A DNA stretch of 64,000 nucleotides from Gottschalkia purinilytica. GTDB taxonomy: Bacteria; Bacillota; Clostridia; Tissierellales; Gottschalkiaceae. Below are positions 8,653-17,677 of the stretch, one piece after another (position 1 is the first letter of the stretch; every line of letters begins with the position of its first letter). The stretch is from contig NZ_LGSS01000005.1 of assembly GCF_001190785.1 (NCBI RefSeq), positions 1-64,000 on the forward strand, read 5' to 3'. The notes below the pieces were generated by a model. The model saw only the letters and a list, made by a program, of their open reading frames with translations, had not been told where the DNA came from and made no database searches. The translations under genes were made by a program, and so were the position numbers.

Positions 8653-8703
8653 ATATTTATATAATTTTAGGCATAAGTAGACTTTAGTGAGAGGTTGAGT
8701 AAA

Positions 8704-10860
8704 TTGCTAGAAAAACTAATATCTAAGATAAAAGAATATAACCCCCAAGGAGATATAGGACAAGTAATAAAAGCTTATAAATATGCTGAAAAAGCTCACG
8801 AAGGACAATTAAGAAGGTCTGGGGAAGAGTATTTTATTCATCCATTTAATGTCGCTATGATACTAGCGGATCTTCATATGGACGTTGCTACTATCTCAGC
8901 AGGGCTTTTGCACGATGTTTTAGAAGATACAGATGTTACTTTTGAAGTTCTTGCTGATGAATTTAGTGAAGAAATTGCTAATTTAGTAGATGGAGTAACT
9001 AAATTAAAAAAACTTAAGTTTAGAACTAAAGAAGAAAACCAAGTTGAAAACTTAAGAAAAATGATAATAGCAATGTCAAAAGATATAAGAGTTATTATTA
9101 TAAAATTAGCTGACAGACTGCATAACGCTAGGACTCTTGACTATATGCCAGAGGCTAAGCGAAAAGAAAAAGCTTTAGAAACATTAGAAATATATGCACC
9201 TATAGCTCATAGACTTGGAATTTCTAAAATAAAATGGGAACTGGAAGATATTGCTTTAAGATATATAGATCCTGAAGGGTATTATGAATTGGTAGAAAAA
9301 GTATCTAAAAAAAGAAAAGAAAGAGAAGCTTATATAAATAACTTGATAAAGGTATTAAAAGATAAGCTGGATGAAATGGAAATAACTAGTGAAATAAGTG
9401 GGCGTCCAAAACATTTCTATAGTATATATAGAAAAATGGTATATCAAAACAAAAATTTCGAGCAGATATTTGATTTAACTGCGATAAGAGTTATAGTAGA
9501 CAATGTTAAAGATTGTTATGGTGTATTAGGAATAGTCCATACACTATGGAAGCCAATACCAGGAAGATTTAAGGACTATATAGCAGTTCCTAAACCAAAT
9601 ATGTATCAATCTCTCCATACAACTGTTATAGGACCAAGAGGGGAACCTTTTGAAATTCAAATTAGAACTTTTGAAATGCACAAAATAGCTGAATATGGTA
9701 TAGCAGCTCATTGGAAGTATAAAGAGGGAGTAGATAAGAGTACTGATTTTGAAAATAAGCTTTCATGGCTTAGACAACTATTAGAATGGCAAAAAGATTT
9801 AAAAGATCCTAAAGAGTTTATGGAATCATTAAAAATAGACTTTTTTAATGATGAAGTATTTGTGTTTACTCCTAAGGGAGATGTAATTAATTTGCCAGCA
9901 GGATCTACTCCTATAGATTTTGCTTATAGAGTTCATACGGCAGTAGGAAATAATTGTGTTGGAGCAAAAGTTGACGGAAGAATAGTACCTATAGATTTTA
10001 AAATAAAAAATGGAAATATAATAGAGATATTAACATCGCCTAATAGTGCGGGACCAAGTAGAGACTGGTTAAAGCTAGTAAAAAGTAGTCAAGCGAAAGC
10101 TAAAATAAAGCAATGGTTCAAAAAAGAAGAGCGTGATCAAAATTTAAATAAAGGAAAAGAGTTATTAGAGAAAGAGGTTAAAAGACAAGGATTTAAACTA
10201 ACTGAAATACTAAAAGAAGATTGGTTAAAACAAATAAGCAAAAAACTAAGCTTTAACAATATAGATGATTTATATGCAGCTCTAGGATATGGAAGTATAA
10301 CTCTATCACAGGTTACAACAAGACTTAAAGAATTTTATCGAGAATACTATGATATTAAGACAGAACCTAAAGAAGAAATAAGTCATCATGTTAACGAAAA
10401 GAAATCTCGTACACCTAATCAAGGTGTAAGTATAAAAGGAATAGATAATATTAAAGTTAGATTTTCAAGATGCTGTAGTCCTGTTCCTGGAGATGACATA
10501 GTGGGGTATGTTACCAGAGGTAGAGGAGTTTCTGTTCATAGAAGAGACTGTCCAAATATTGCTGAACTTAATATAAATGAAAGGTTCATTGATGTTGAAT
10601 GGGCTTCTGACAAGAAAACATCTTATAATGCAGAAATACAAATTAAGGCTACTGACAGAACAGGACTTTTAACAGAAATAACACAGCTTTTGACAGATGC
10701 AAAATTGTCAGTAAATTCTTTAAATGCAAGAACAAGTAAAGAAAGAATAATAATTATAAACATGACACTTGAAATAAAAGATGTTGAGCAATTAACTAAT
10801 CTTATGAGAAAGATAAAAGCATTAAGTGGAGTAATAGACGTATACAGGGTAATCACCTAA
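8704..10860 (+). CDS. relA: Bifunctional (p)ppGpp synthetase/hydrolase Rel
   Basis: Rel makes and degrades the stringent alarmones (p)ppGpp. The domains in order are: an HD hydrolase domain with intact HD ([10 protein letters not shown], about residue 77); the nucleotidyltransferase synthetase domain ([13 protein letters not shown], about 235, with YQSLHTTV); a TGS domain ([20 protein letters not shown], about 385); a Cys-containing zinc-finger-like region ([13 protein letters not shown]); and a C-terminal ACT domain. Both catalytic halves look intact, so it is the long bifunctional type. A TTG at 8695 directly abuts the GAGAGG ribosome site, so the TTG at 8704 with 9-base spacing is the better start, giving 718 residues. 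It is followed 13 bases later by dtd. Confidence 0.93.
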   Translation: MLEKLISKIKEYNPQGDIGQVIKAYKYAEKAHEGQLRRSGEEYFIHPFNVAMILADLHMDVATISAGLLHDVLEDTDVTFEVLADEFSEEIANLVDGVTKLKKLKFRTKEENQVENLRKMIIAMSKDIRVIIIKLADRLHNARTLDYMPEAKRKEKALETLEIYAPIAHRLGISKIKWELEDIALRYIDPEGYYELVEKVSKKRKEREAYINNLIKVLKDKLDEMEITSEISGRPKHFYSIYRKMVYQNKNFEQIFDLTAIRVIVDNVKDCYGVLGIVHTLWKPIPGRFKDYIAVPKPNMYQSLHTTVIGPRGEPFEIQIRTFEMHKIAEYGIAAHWKYKEGVDKSTDFENKLSWLRQLLEWQKDLKDPKEFMESLKIDFFNDEVFVFTPKGDVINLPAGSTPIDFAYRVHTAVGNNCVGAKVDGRIVPIDFKIKNGNIIEILTSPNSAGPSRDWLKLVKSSQAKAKIKQWFKKEERDQNLNKGKELLEKEVKRQGFKLTEILKEDWLKQISKKLSFNNIDDLYAALGYGSITLSQVTTRLKEFYREYYDIKTEPKEEISHHVNEKKSRTPNQGVSIKGIDNIKVRFSRCCSPVPGDDIVGYVTRGRGVSVHRRDCPNIAELNINERFIDVEWASDKKTSYNAEIQIKATDRTGLLTEITQLLTDAKLSVNSLNARTSKERIIIINMTLEIKDVEQLTNLMRKIKALSGVIDVYRVIT

Positions 10861-10873
10861 GAGGAGTGAAAAT

Positions 10874-11326
10874 ATGAGAGCGGTAGTACAAAGAGTTTCT
10901 GAGGCTAAGGTTACAGTAAATGATGAAATTGTAGGATCTATAAAAAAAGGGCTACTTGTTTTACTAGGAGTTGGAAATGAAGATAGTGAATCAGATGTAA
11001 AATATTTAAGTGATAAAATTTCAAATTTAAGAATATTTGAAGATGAAAATGAAAAGATGAATTTATCATTGATAGATATTAAGGGAGAACTTTTGATAGT
11101 GTCTCAATTCACATTATTTGGTGATGTTAGAAAGGGAAAAAGGCCAAACTTTACTAATGCGGCTCATCCTAAAATGGCTGAAGAATTATATTTAGACTTT
11201 ATAGAAAAATGTAAAAACTTAGGTCTGAATAAAGTTGATACAGGCATTTTTGGGGCAAATATGGATGTTAGTTTAGTAAATGATGGACCAGTAACAATAT
11301 TGTTAGATAGTAATAAAGGATTCTAG
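10874..11326 (+). CDS. dtd: D-aminoacyl-tRNA deacylase
   Basis: Dtd removes D-amino acids (and glycine mischarged on tRNA-Ala) from tRNA, protecting translation. The 150-residue length is normal. The two active-site motifs are present: SQFTLFGD (about residue 78) and NDGPVTILL (about 137). The start [13 protein letters not shown] is typical. The ATG follows GAGGAGTG. It lies 13 bases after rel and 10 bases before the next gene, so it is part of the rel operon; rel-dtd adjacency is conserved in Firmicutes. Confidence 0.95.
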   Translation: MRAVVQRVSEAKVTVNDEIVGSIKKGLLVLLGVGNEDSESDVKYLSDKISNLRIFEDENEKMNLSLIDIKGELLIVSQFTLFGDVRKGKRPNFTNAAHPKMAEELYLDFIEKCKNLGLNKVDTGIFGANMDVSLVNDGPVTILLDSNKGF

Positions 11327-11336
11327 GGGGGATTAT

Positions 11337-11954
11337 GTGCTTTTAAAAAGGATGTCGTTAGGAGTATATGGAGCTAACTGTTATATAGTAACTTGTGAGG
11401 ATAGTAAAGAATCAATAGTTGTAGATCCAGGTGGAGAAGCTGAAGATATTATAAAAGTGCTTGAAGAAAATGAATTTAAAATTAAATATATAGTTTTGAC
11501 ACATGGGCATGGAGATCATATAGCAGGTGTTCCAAAACTAAAAGAAGTATATGGATGTCCTATATTGATTCATAAGAATGATGAAGAGTTGCTTTTAGAT
11601 CCTTCTAAAAATTTGTCTGCGTCTATGCCAATTGAAGAAGTTATAATTAATCCAGATAAACTTTTAGAAGATGGAGATATTATAGAATTTGGAAAAATTA
11701 AAGTTGAAGTAATCCATACACCAGGACATACTCAAGGATGCATATGTTTGAAAATAGACAAAGATATTCTAACAGGAGATACTTTGTTTAAAGGTTCAGT
11801 TGGAAGAACTGATCTGTATGGAAGTTCTAATGATATTATAAATTCTATAAAAACTAAACTATTAAAATATGAAGGAAATACTCTGATACATCCAGGCCAT
11901 GGTATATCTACAACTATAGGAGAAGAAAAATTAACAAATCCTTTTTTAAGATAA
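11337..11954 (+). CDS. Metallo-beta-lactamase-fold hydrolase (glyoxalase II-like)
   Basis: This gene encodes 205 residues from a GTG preceded by AGGGGGG. The dinuclear metal site is complete: THGHGDHIAG (HxHxDH, about residue 57), a downstream HTPGHTQG histidine (about 132), GDTLF aspartate (about 150) and a final HPGHG (about 187). Its size and pattern match the YcbL/YqgX glyoxalase II-like group encoded beside rel and dtd in many clostridia. The substrate is not certain: members hydrolyse hydroxyacylglutathione-like or bacillithiol-like thioesters, and several have no known substrate. It is translationally close to dtd. Confidence 0.85.
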   Translation: MLLKRMSLGVYGANCYIVTCEDSKESIVVDPGGEAEDIIKVLEENEFKIKYIVLTHGHGDHIAGVPKLKEVYGCPILIHKNDEELLLDPSKNLSASMPIEEVIINPDKLLEDGDIIEFGKIKVEVIHTPGHTQGCICLKIDKDILTGDTLFKGSVGRTDLYGSSNDIINSIKTKLLKYEGNTLIHPGHGISTTIGEEKLTNPFLR

Positions 11955-12015
11955 TATAGAATACTCTTAGAGATATGAGGCAAAATAATGGAAAATATCT
12001 TTAGGAGGGTTTTTT

Positions 12016-12195
12016 ATGAAAGGCTTCCATAGGAATAATGAAGAGTATTATGAGGAGCAAGTAAGGGATTTAGAGATAAACGATTTGATTCTCTTAAAAA
12101 ATAAAGGACTAAAAGACAAAGAAATGGCTGAAGAATTAGGTATTCCTAAGTCATACATAGATGAATTACTAGAGCAACATAGAAGAGATTTTTAA
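12016..12195 (+). CDS. Small helix-turn-helix-like protein, 59 aa
   Basis: The ATG follows an ideal AGGAGGG and the frame runs 59 codons to TAA, 12 bases before hemZ. The second half reads LLKNKGLKDKEMAEELGIPK then SYIDELLEQH. It looks like a single helix-turn-helix (KEMAEELGI as the first helix, then a turn and a recognition helix). The N-terminal part is acidic and Tyr/Glu-rich. I do not recognise a named family. The good ribosome site, operon position and sensible composition support it as a real gene. It may be a small DNA-binding regulator, or it could simply use the fold for protein contact. Confidence 0.7.
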   Translation: MKGFHRNNEEYYEEQVRDLEINDLILLKNKGLKDKEMAEELGIPKSYIDELLEQHRRDF

Positions 12196-12207
12196 GGGGA
12201 TTTTATT

Positions 12208-13680
12208 ATGATATATGTTTATTTAAATGGACATGATTTTAAATATGAAGTTAATGCATTGTTAAAATTATTTTATTTTAATGAAGAAATTAACTTTATA
12301 GATGAAAAGGCTTTGGTAGATAACCAAAGCCTTTTCATAGAAAATATATTAGGAATTAAAAACAATAACTATTATATAGAAACTAAAATAGTGAAGAACA
12401 ATGAATGTATAAGTCAAACGTTAATAAATAATATAGATTTAATAGATATTAAAGTTAATGATACTAAGAAAATAATAAAGACAGGAATAAAGACAAGTAT
12501 ATTCGATGCTTTAACAAAAATAACTAATGTTAAAGTTCCTTGGGGTATACTTACAGGTATAAGGCCTACAAAAATAGTACATGATCTTATTTTTAAAGGT
12601 TATGATAAGAACGAAATAAAAAATGTATTGTTGAATCAATATAAGCTTAATTCTGAAAAGGCAAATTTGATTATAGATATTGCCGAGGTAGAAAAAGATA
12701 TTATATTCCCTATAGATGAAAATAAATTTAGCTTGTATGTAAGTATTCCTTTTTGTCCTACTAGATGTTTGTATTGTTCATTTCCTTCTAATTCTACAGA
12801 TAAATATGGAAAGCTGATAGATGCATATACTGAAAAATTACTATATGAAATAGAAGGACTATCTAAAATCATTAAAAACAAAACAATAAATACGGTATAT
12901 ATAGGTGGAGGAACACCTACAGCTATTCCACCTAAAAATCTTGATAAGATTATAAATAAAATATATGAGTGTTTTGGAGAAAAATATATTAAAGAGTTTA
13001 CAGTAGAGGCTGGTAGACCAGATACTGTAAATAGAGAAATGCTTAATATGCTTAAGTCAAATAACATAAAAAGAATAAGCATAAATCCACAGACTATGAA
13101 TGACAGTACGTTAAGATTAATAGGAAGAGATCATAAGACAGAAGAAATTATAACTTCCTATAACTTAGCTAAAGATATAGGTTTTGAAGTTATAAATATG
13201 GACTTAATAGTTGGATTACCAGGTGAAGGATTAAAAGAAATAGAATATACTATGAGAGAAATAGAAAAGCTAAAGCCTGAAAATCTTACTGTTCACACTA
13301 TGGCAATAAAAAGAGCTTCAAAGCTTAAAGAAAGCATAGACAATTATAGCTTAGGCCAACAAGCTATCATAGAAGAAATGTTGAATATTACCAAGTATTA
13401 TGCTAAAAAAATGGGAATGATACCATACTATATGTATAGACAAAAACAAATACTTGGCAACTTTGAAAATGTAGGATATACAACACCCCAAAATGAATGT
13501 ATATATAATATTTTAATAATGGAAGAAAAGCAAAGTATAATGGCAGTAGGAGCTGGAGGAACATCAAAGATATATTTTCCAAAAGAAGATAGACTAGAAA
13601 GAGTTCCTAATGTTAAAAGCTTAGAGGAGTATATAAAAAGAGTAGATGAGATGATAGAAAGAAAGTCTAAGTATATCTAA
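12208..13680 (+). CDS. hemZ: HemZ-type radical SAM protein (coproporphyrinogen III dehydrogenase-like)
   Basis: The gene encodes 490 residues. The radical SAM cluster motif CPTRCLYCSF (CxxxCxxC, about residue 182) is followed by an IGGGTPTA SAM-binding glycine motif. The long N-terminal region of about 170 residues and overall arrangement match HemZ of Bacillus and clostridia rather than HemN. HemZ is annotated as an oxygen-independent coproporphyrinogen oxidase-like enzyme; whether it truly makes heme here is unknown. ATG with AAGGGGA ribosome site. Codons 32-44 contain a striking 16-bp perfect inverted repeat (12302-12338), which the encoded protein sequence does not explain. It ends before the hisS promoter. 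Confidence 0.88.
   Translation: MIYVYLNGHDFKYEVNALLKLFYFNEEINFIDEKALVDNQSLFIENILGIKNNNYYIETKIVKNNECISQTLINNIDLIDIKVNDTKKIIKTGIKTSIFDALTKITNVKVPWGILTGIRPTKIVHDLIFKGYDKNEIKNVLLNQYKLNSEKANLIIDIAEVEKDIIFPIDENKFSLYVSIPFCPTRCLYCSFPSNSTDKYGKLIDAYTEKLLYEIEGLSKIIKNKTINTVYIGGGTPTAIPPKNLDKIINKIYECFGEKYIKEFTVEAGRPDTVNREMLNMLKSNNIKRISINPQTMNDSTLRLIGRDHKTEEIITSYNLAKDIGFEVINMDLIVGLPGEGLKEIEYTMREIEKLKPENLTVHTMAIKRASKLKESIDNYSLGQQAIIEEMLNITKYYAKKMGMIPYYMYRQKQILGNFENVGYTTPQNECIYNILIMEEKQSIMAVGAGGTSKIYFPKEDRLERVPNVKSLEEYIKRVDEMIERKSKYI
12302..12338 (+). repeat. 16-bp perfect inverted repeat inside hemZ, terminator-like
   Basis: Arm 12302-12317 (ATGAAAAGGCTTTGGT) is the exact reverse complement of 12323-12338, with a 5-base loop (AGATA). 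The core GGCTTTGGT...ACCAAAGCC is flanked by AAAA and TTTT, the form of a bidirectional intrinsic terminator, yet it lies about 95 bases inside an intact coding region. Confidence 0.6.
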
Positions 13681-13683
13681 ATG

Positions 13684-13712
13684 TTGACATAAATTGATAC
13701 ATCAATTATAAT
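13684..13712 (+). promoter_or_regulatory. Strong sigma-A promoter of hisS-aspS
   Basis: TTGACA (13684-13689) and TATAAT (13707-13712) are both exact consensus matches with a 17-base spacer. Transcription would start near 13719, just upstream of the T-box leader. Confidence 0.85.
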
Positions 13713-13734
13713 ATAAAAAATGTAAAAGACAATA

Positions 13735-13997
13735 TAAATACTATGAAGAGAAAAAGTAACTAAATCACTTGATTATAGAGAGTCAGAGATGGTGGAAATC
13801 TGATATCAATACTTAGTGAACACATCTTGGAGTAGATAGGCTGAAGTTTATAGTAGGTTTATACGTTTGTCTGCGTTAAAGACTTAGAGTGGGATAAGCA
13901 TTTAATTATTTTTTGTATATCCAAAAAGGGTGGCACCACGGGAAAATAATACACTTCTCGTCCCTATAATATTTATAGGAACGGAAGTGTTTTTTTA
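13735..13997 (+). ncRNA. T-box leader controlling hisS-aspS
   Basis: The leader carries the T-box AGGGTGGCACCACGG (13927-13941) and, just after it, a terminator (13951-13997: ACACTTC...GAAGTGT plus a run of T). In stem I, AGAGAGTCAGAGATGGTGG and the later GTGAACACATC resemble the usual T-box landmarks. The most likely specifier codon is CAC (His) at 13821-13823 after GAA, fitting the first gene hisS; an overlapping AAC (Asn) at 13819-13821 cannot be excluded. Uncharged tRNA would stabilise the antiterminator and turn on both synthetase genes. The variable base after TGG is C, which would pair with a G73 tRNA rather than the C73 of bacterial tRNA-His (see findings). Confidence 0.9.
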
Positions 13998-14066
13998 TGT
14001 ACATAGATAGTCAAATTAGTTATATAAAGTATTAAAGATAAATAAAAAATGTAAGGAGGTCTATTT

Positions 14067-15332
14067 ATGTTAACAAAAGCACCTAGAGGAACAAATGATA
14101 TATTACCTTCACAATCATATAAATGGCAGTATATAGAGAAAGTATTTATAGATGTTTGCAATAACTTTGGATATAAAGAAGTAAGAACTCCAGTATTTGA
14201 GCATACTGAGTTATTTGAAAGAGGAGTAGGAGAAACTACAGATGTTGTACAAAAAGAAATGTATACTTTTGAAGATAAGGGTGGAAGAAGTATAACATTG
14301 AAACCAGAAGGAACTTCTCCTGTAGTACGTTCATATATAGAAAATAAATTATACGCTGAACTTCAACCAGTAAAAATGTGCTATATTACTCCTTGTTTTA
14401 GATATGAGAGACCGCAAGCAGGAAGGTTGAGAGCTTTTCACCAATTCGGGGCAGAAGTTTTTGGTAGTGAAGACGCTTCAATAGATGTTGAGATTATGAC
14501 TCTTATATCGACTTTCTTTAAAACATTAGGACTTAAAAACATAGAATTACACATAAACAGCATAGGCTGTCCTAAATGTAGAGAAAGATACAATAATATA
14601 TTAAAGGAATATCTTTCATCTAAAATAGAAAGTCTTTGTGATACTTGTAAATCTAGATATGAAAAGAATCCTATGAGGATACTTGATTGTAAAAATGAAG
14701 ATTGCAAAGAAAAAACATCAGATGCACCAGTTATGATAGATAACTTGTGTGAGGAATGTTATCAACATTTTGAAAAAGTAAAAGAGTATTTAAGTATAGC
14801 TAATATAGATTATATTGTGGATTCTAAAATAGTAAGAGGTTTAGATTATTACACAAAAACGGCTTTTGAATTTATATCTAATGATATAGGCGCTCAAGGA
14901 ACAGTTAGTGGTGGAGGAAGGTATGATGGTCTCGTAGAGGAGTTAGGAGGATCACATACACCCGCTGTTGGATTTGGCATGGGGGTTGAAAGATTACTTT
15001 TAACACTAGAAAGTAATGGAATAGAAATTCCTAAAGAAAATCAAATAGATATTTTTATAGTATCAATCGGAGAAAAAGCTGATAAAGAAGCATTTAGACT
15101 ATTATCAGAGTTAAGATCAAATGGAATATCAGGAGATAAAGACTACTTAGGAAGAAGTATAAAAGCACAATTTAAATATTCCAACAAAATAAATGCAAAG
15201 TATACTGTAGTTATAGGAGAAGACGAAATAGAGAAAGGCATAGTTACACTTAAAGATATGAACAATGGTGAACAAGAAGAAATTAAAATAAATGAACTAA
15301 TAGAAAAGTTAAGTATTAAAACTAGGGGGTAA
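14067..15332 (+). CDS. hisS: Histidyl-tRNA synthetase
   Basis: HisRS charges tRNA-His with histidine. It is a class II synthetase of 421 residues, the normal bacterial length. The start MLTKAPRGTNDILP is canonical. Motif 2 (RYERPQAGRLRAFHQFG, about residue 112) and the histidine-specific motifs LDYYTKTAFEF (about 265) and GGGRYDGLVEELGG are intact, with motif 3 GFGMGVERLLL (about 305) and the C-terminal anticodon-binding domain. ATG with AAGGAGGTC ribosome site. It is the first gene after the T-box leader and only four bases separate it from aspS, the same pairing as in Bacillus. Confidence 0.97.
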   Translation: MLTKAPRGTNDILPSQSYKWQYIEKVFIDVCNNFGYKEVRTPVFEHTELFERGVGETTDVVQKEMYTFEDKGGRSITLKPEGTSPVVRSYIENKLYAELQPVKMCYITPCFRYERPQAGRLRAFHQFGAEVFGSEDASIDVEIMTLISTFFKTLGLKNIELHINSIGCPKCRERYNNILKEYLSSKIESLCDTCKSRYEKNPMRILDCKNEDCKEKTSDAPVMIDNLCEECYQHFEKVKEYLSIANIDYIVDSKIVRGLDYYTKTAFEFISNDIGAQGTVSGGGRYDGLVEELGGSHTPAVGFGMGVERLLLTLESNGIEIPKENQIDIFIVSIGEKADKEAFRLLSELRSNGISGDKDYLGRSIKAQFKYSNKINAKYTVVIGEDEIEKGIVTLKDMNNGEQEEIKINELIEKLSIKTRG

Positions 15333-15336
15333 AAAA

Positions 15337-17130
15337 ATGTCAGAAAGTATGGGCAATTTAAGAAGAACGCATATGTGTGGTACATTAAGATTAGAAAATG
15401 AAGGACAAGAAGTTGTACTTATGGGCTGGGTACAAAAAAGAAGAAATTTAGGTTCTTTAATATTTGTTGACTTAAGAGATACAACAGGAATAGTTCAAGT
15501 TGTATTTGATAGTCATGTGTCTCAAGAAGCTTTTGATAAAGGAGATAAATTAAGAGGAGAGTACGTTATAGCAGTTAGAGGAAAAGTACACAAGAGACAA
15601 TCTATAAATAGTGAATTACCAACTGGAGAGATTGAAATATTCGTTGAAGAATTAAAAATATTAAACGAAGCACAGACTCCTCCTATTTATATAAAAGATG
15701 ACGATGATGTTTCAGAAGCTATGCGTTTAAAATATAGATATCTTGATTTAAGAAAATCTTCAATGCAAAATAAATTAAAAATCAGACATAAAGCTACTAG
15801 AATAGTAAGAGAGTTTTTAGATGAAAATGACTTCATAGAAGTGGAAACTCCTATACTTACAAAACCAACACCAGAGGGAGCAAGAGACTATTTAGTACCT
15901 AGTAGAGTAAATCCAGAGAAGTTTTATGCACTACCTCAATCACCTCAAACATTAAAACAATTACTTATGGTAGCTGGTATGGACAAATATTATCAAATTA
16001 CTAAATGCTTTAGAGATGAAGATTTAAGGGCTAATAGACAACCTGAATTTACACAAATAGATATAGAAATGTCTTTTGTTGATATTGAAGATATAATAAG
16101 TATAAATGAAAAGCTTATACAAAAAATATTTAAAGACATAAAAAATGTTGATATACAACTTCCTATTAAGAGAATGACATATGAAGAAGCTATGGAGAGA
16201 TTTGGTTCAGATAAACCAGACTTGAGGTTTGGATTTGAACTAAAAAATATTGGAGACATAGTAGAAAACAGTGAATTCAAAGTATTTAGTGACAATATCA
16301 AGAATGGTGGAGAAGTAAGAGCTATAAATATTGATGGATATGGAAATGAATTTACTAGAAAAAGCATATCTAAATTAGAAGACTTTGCAAAGACTCATGG
16401 AGCGAAAGGTTTAGCTTGGATAAAAATATCAGAAGAAGGAGTAACATCTCCTATAGCTAAGTTTTTAACAGAAGAAGAGTTAAATAGAATAATAGAAAGA
16501 ATGAATGGAAAAGAAGGAGACTTAATACTTATAGTATCTGATAAGTCTTCAGTGGTATTTAATGCATTGGGAAGTTTAAGAATAGAAGTTGCTAATAAGC
16601 TAAATATAATAGATAAAGATGAGTTTAATCTAGTATGGATAACAGAATTCCCATTGTTTGAATATGACGACGAAGAAGATAGATATGTCGCTAAACACCA
16701 TCCATTTACACATCCAGTAGATGAAGACATTGAACTTTTAGAAACAGCTCCAGAAAAAGTAAGAGCTAAAGCTTACGATATTGTTATAAATGGAGATGAA
16801 ATAGGCGGAGGAAGTATAAGAATAAATAATTCAGAATTACAGGAAAAGATGTTTAAGGCATTAGGATTTAGCATGGAAGAGGCCTGGGATAAATTTGGAT
16901 TTTTATTAGAAGGTTTTAAATATGGAGTACCGCCTCATGGAGGAATTGCATATGGATTTGATAGACTTGTAATGTTACTTACAGATAGTGATAATATAAG
17001 AGATGTTATAGCTTTTCCTAAGACACAAAGTGCTACATGTTTACTTACAGAGGCTCCAACATCAGTTACAGAAAAACAATTAGATGAAATTCATATAAAA
17101 TTAATGGGAAATAAAGATGTAGAAAAATAA
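15337..17130 (+). CDS. aspS: Aspartyl-tRNA synthetase
   Basis: AspRS is a 597-residue class II enzyme of the bacterial long type. It has an N-terminal OB anticodon-binding domain (GWVQKRRNLGSLIFVDLRD, about 30), motif 2 with RDEDLRANRQPEFTQ (about 225), a GAD insertion domain (about 290-410) and motif 3 GIAYGFDRLVMLL (about 540). In the anticodon domain the residue after RRN is Leu, as in AspRS that charges only tRNA-Asp; enzymes that also charge tRNA-Asn usually have His there. That reading rests on one residue. ATG with an AGGGGG site, four bases after hisS; both share the T-box leader. A terminator follows. Confidence 0.97.
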   Translation: MSESMGNLRRTHMCGTLRLENEGQEVVLMGWVQKRRNLGSLIFVDLRDTTGIVQVVFDSHVSQEAFDKGDKLRGEYVIAVRGKVHKRQSINSELPTGEIEIFVEELKILNEAQTPPIYIKDDDDVSEAMRLKYRYLDLRKSSMQNKLKIRHKATRIVREFLDENDFIEVETPILTKPTPEGARDYLVPSRVNPEKFYALPQSPQTLKQLLMVAGMDKYYQITKCFRDEDLRANRQPEFTQIDIEMSFVDIEDIISINEKLIQKIFKDIKNVDIQLPIKRMTYEEAMERFGSDKPDLRFGFELKNIGDIVENSEFKVFSDNIKNGGEVRAINIDGYGNEFTRKSISKLEDFAKTHGAKGLAWIKISEEGVTSPIAKFLTEEELNRIIERMNGKEGDLILIVSDKSSVVFNALGSLRIEVANKLNIIDKDEFNLVWITEFPLFEYDDEEDRYVAKHHPFTHPVDEDIELLETAPEKVRAKAYDIVINGDEIGGGSIRINNSELQEKMFKALGFSMEEAWDKFGFLLEGFKYGVPPHGGIAYGFDRLVMLLTDSDNIRDVIAFPKTQSATCLLTEAPTSVTEKQLDEIHIKLMGNKDVEK

Positions 17131-17136
17131 AAAAGT

Positions 17137-17172
17137 AAAAAGTTAGAGCTTAAAAACTCTAACTTTTTGCTT
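17137..17172 (+). terminator. Intrinsic terminator of hisS-aspS
   Basis: AAAAAGTTAGAG (17137-17148) pairs with CTCTAACTTTTT (17157-17168), an 8-base loop between, with the T-run inside the right arm. It lies 6 bases after the aspS stop. Confidence 0.9.
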
Positions 17173-17677
17173 TAATATATTTATTATTAGAGATGAAAAT
17201 TAATTTCTAATTTTTTTGGATTTGACAAAATAAAAGAAAATAAATCTATAAATTCTACAAAAAAGATTTAAAAATGACAATATAATTCAAATATTTAATA
17301 GTTATTAAAAAAATTAATTAATTTTTAAAATATGTTTGTAGAAATTTAACAAAAGAAAAATATAGAATTATTAATATAATTAATATAATAAAATAAATAC
17401 CATTATTCCTATCTAATTGATATATATTTAAAATTATGGTATCATTTTTGACTATATTATGATGGAAGGTTTATCTTTTTAGATATATAATGAAAATAAG
17501 ATTATACTTGTATAAATATTTTCATAAAAATTACATTGTATATTATAGATTTCATATTTTAAATTTTTATTGCTTATAATATGAGTAAAAATAACTAAAT
17601 CAACGTAACTTAAAAACTAAATGATTTATACATTCAACATAGAGCATAAAAATTAGCAAAAGAGGAGCGTTAGAACT
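17173..17677. other. 505-bp AT-rich gap without a gene
   Basis: Very AT-rich sequence with stops in all frames. A TTGACA at 17222-17227 has only a poorly spaced TATAAA (19 bases). The last bases hold the AAGAGGAGCG ribosome site for tcdA. I see no hairpin, RNA motif or repeat of note. Confidence 0.6.

Noticed and set aside
11335-11346. ATG-TGC-TTT-TAA mini frame overlapping the GTG start of the MBL hydrolase
   Set aside because: Three codons arising by overlap of ATGTG; no reason to think it is used as a leader.
17173-17677. Hidden gene or RNA in the gap before tcdA
   Set aside because: Stops occur in all frames and no motif or long stem was found; the TTGACA at 17222 lacks a properly spaced -10.
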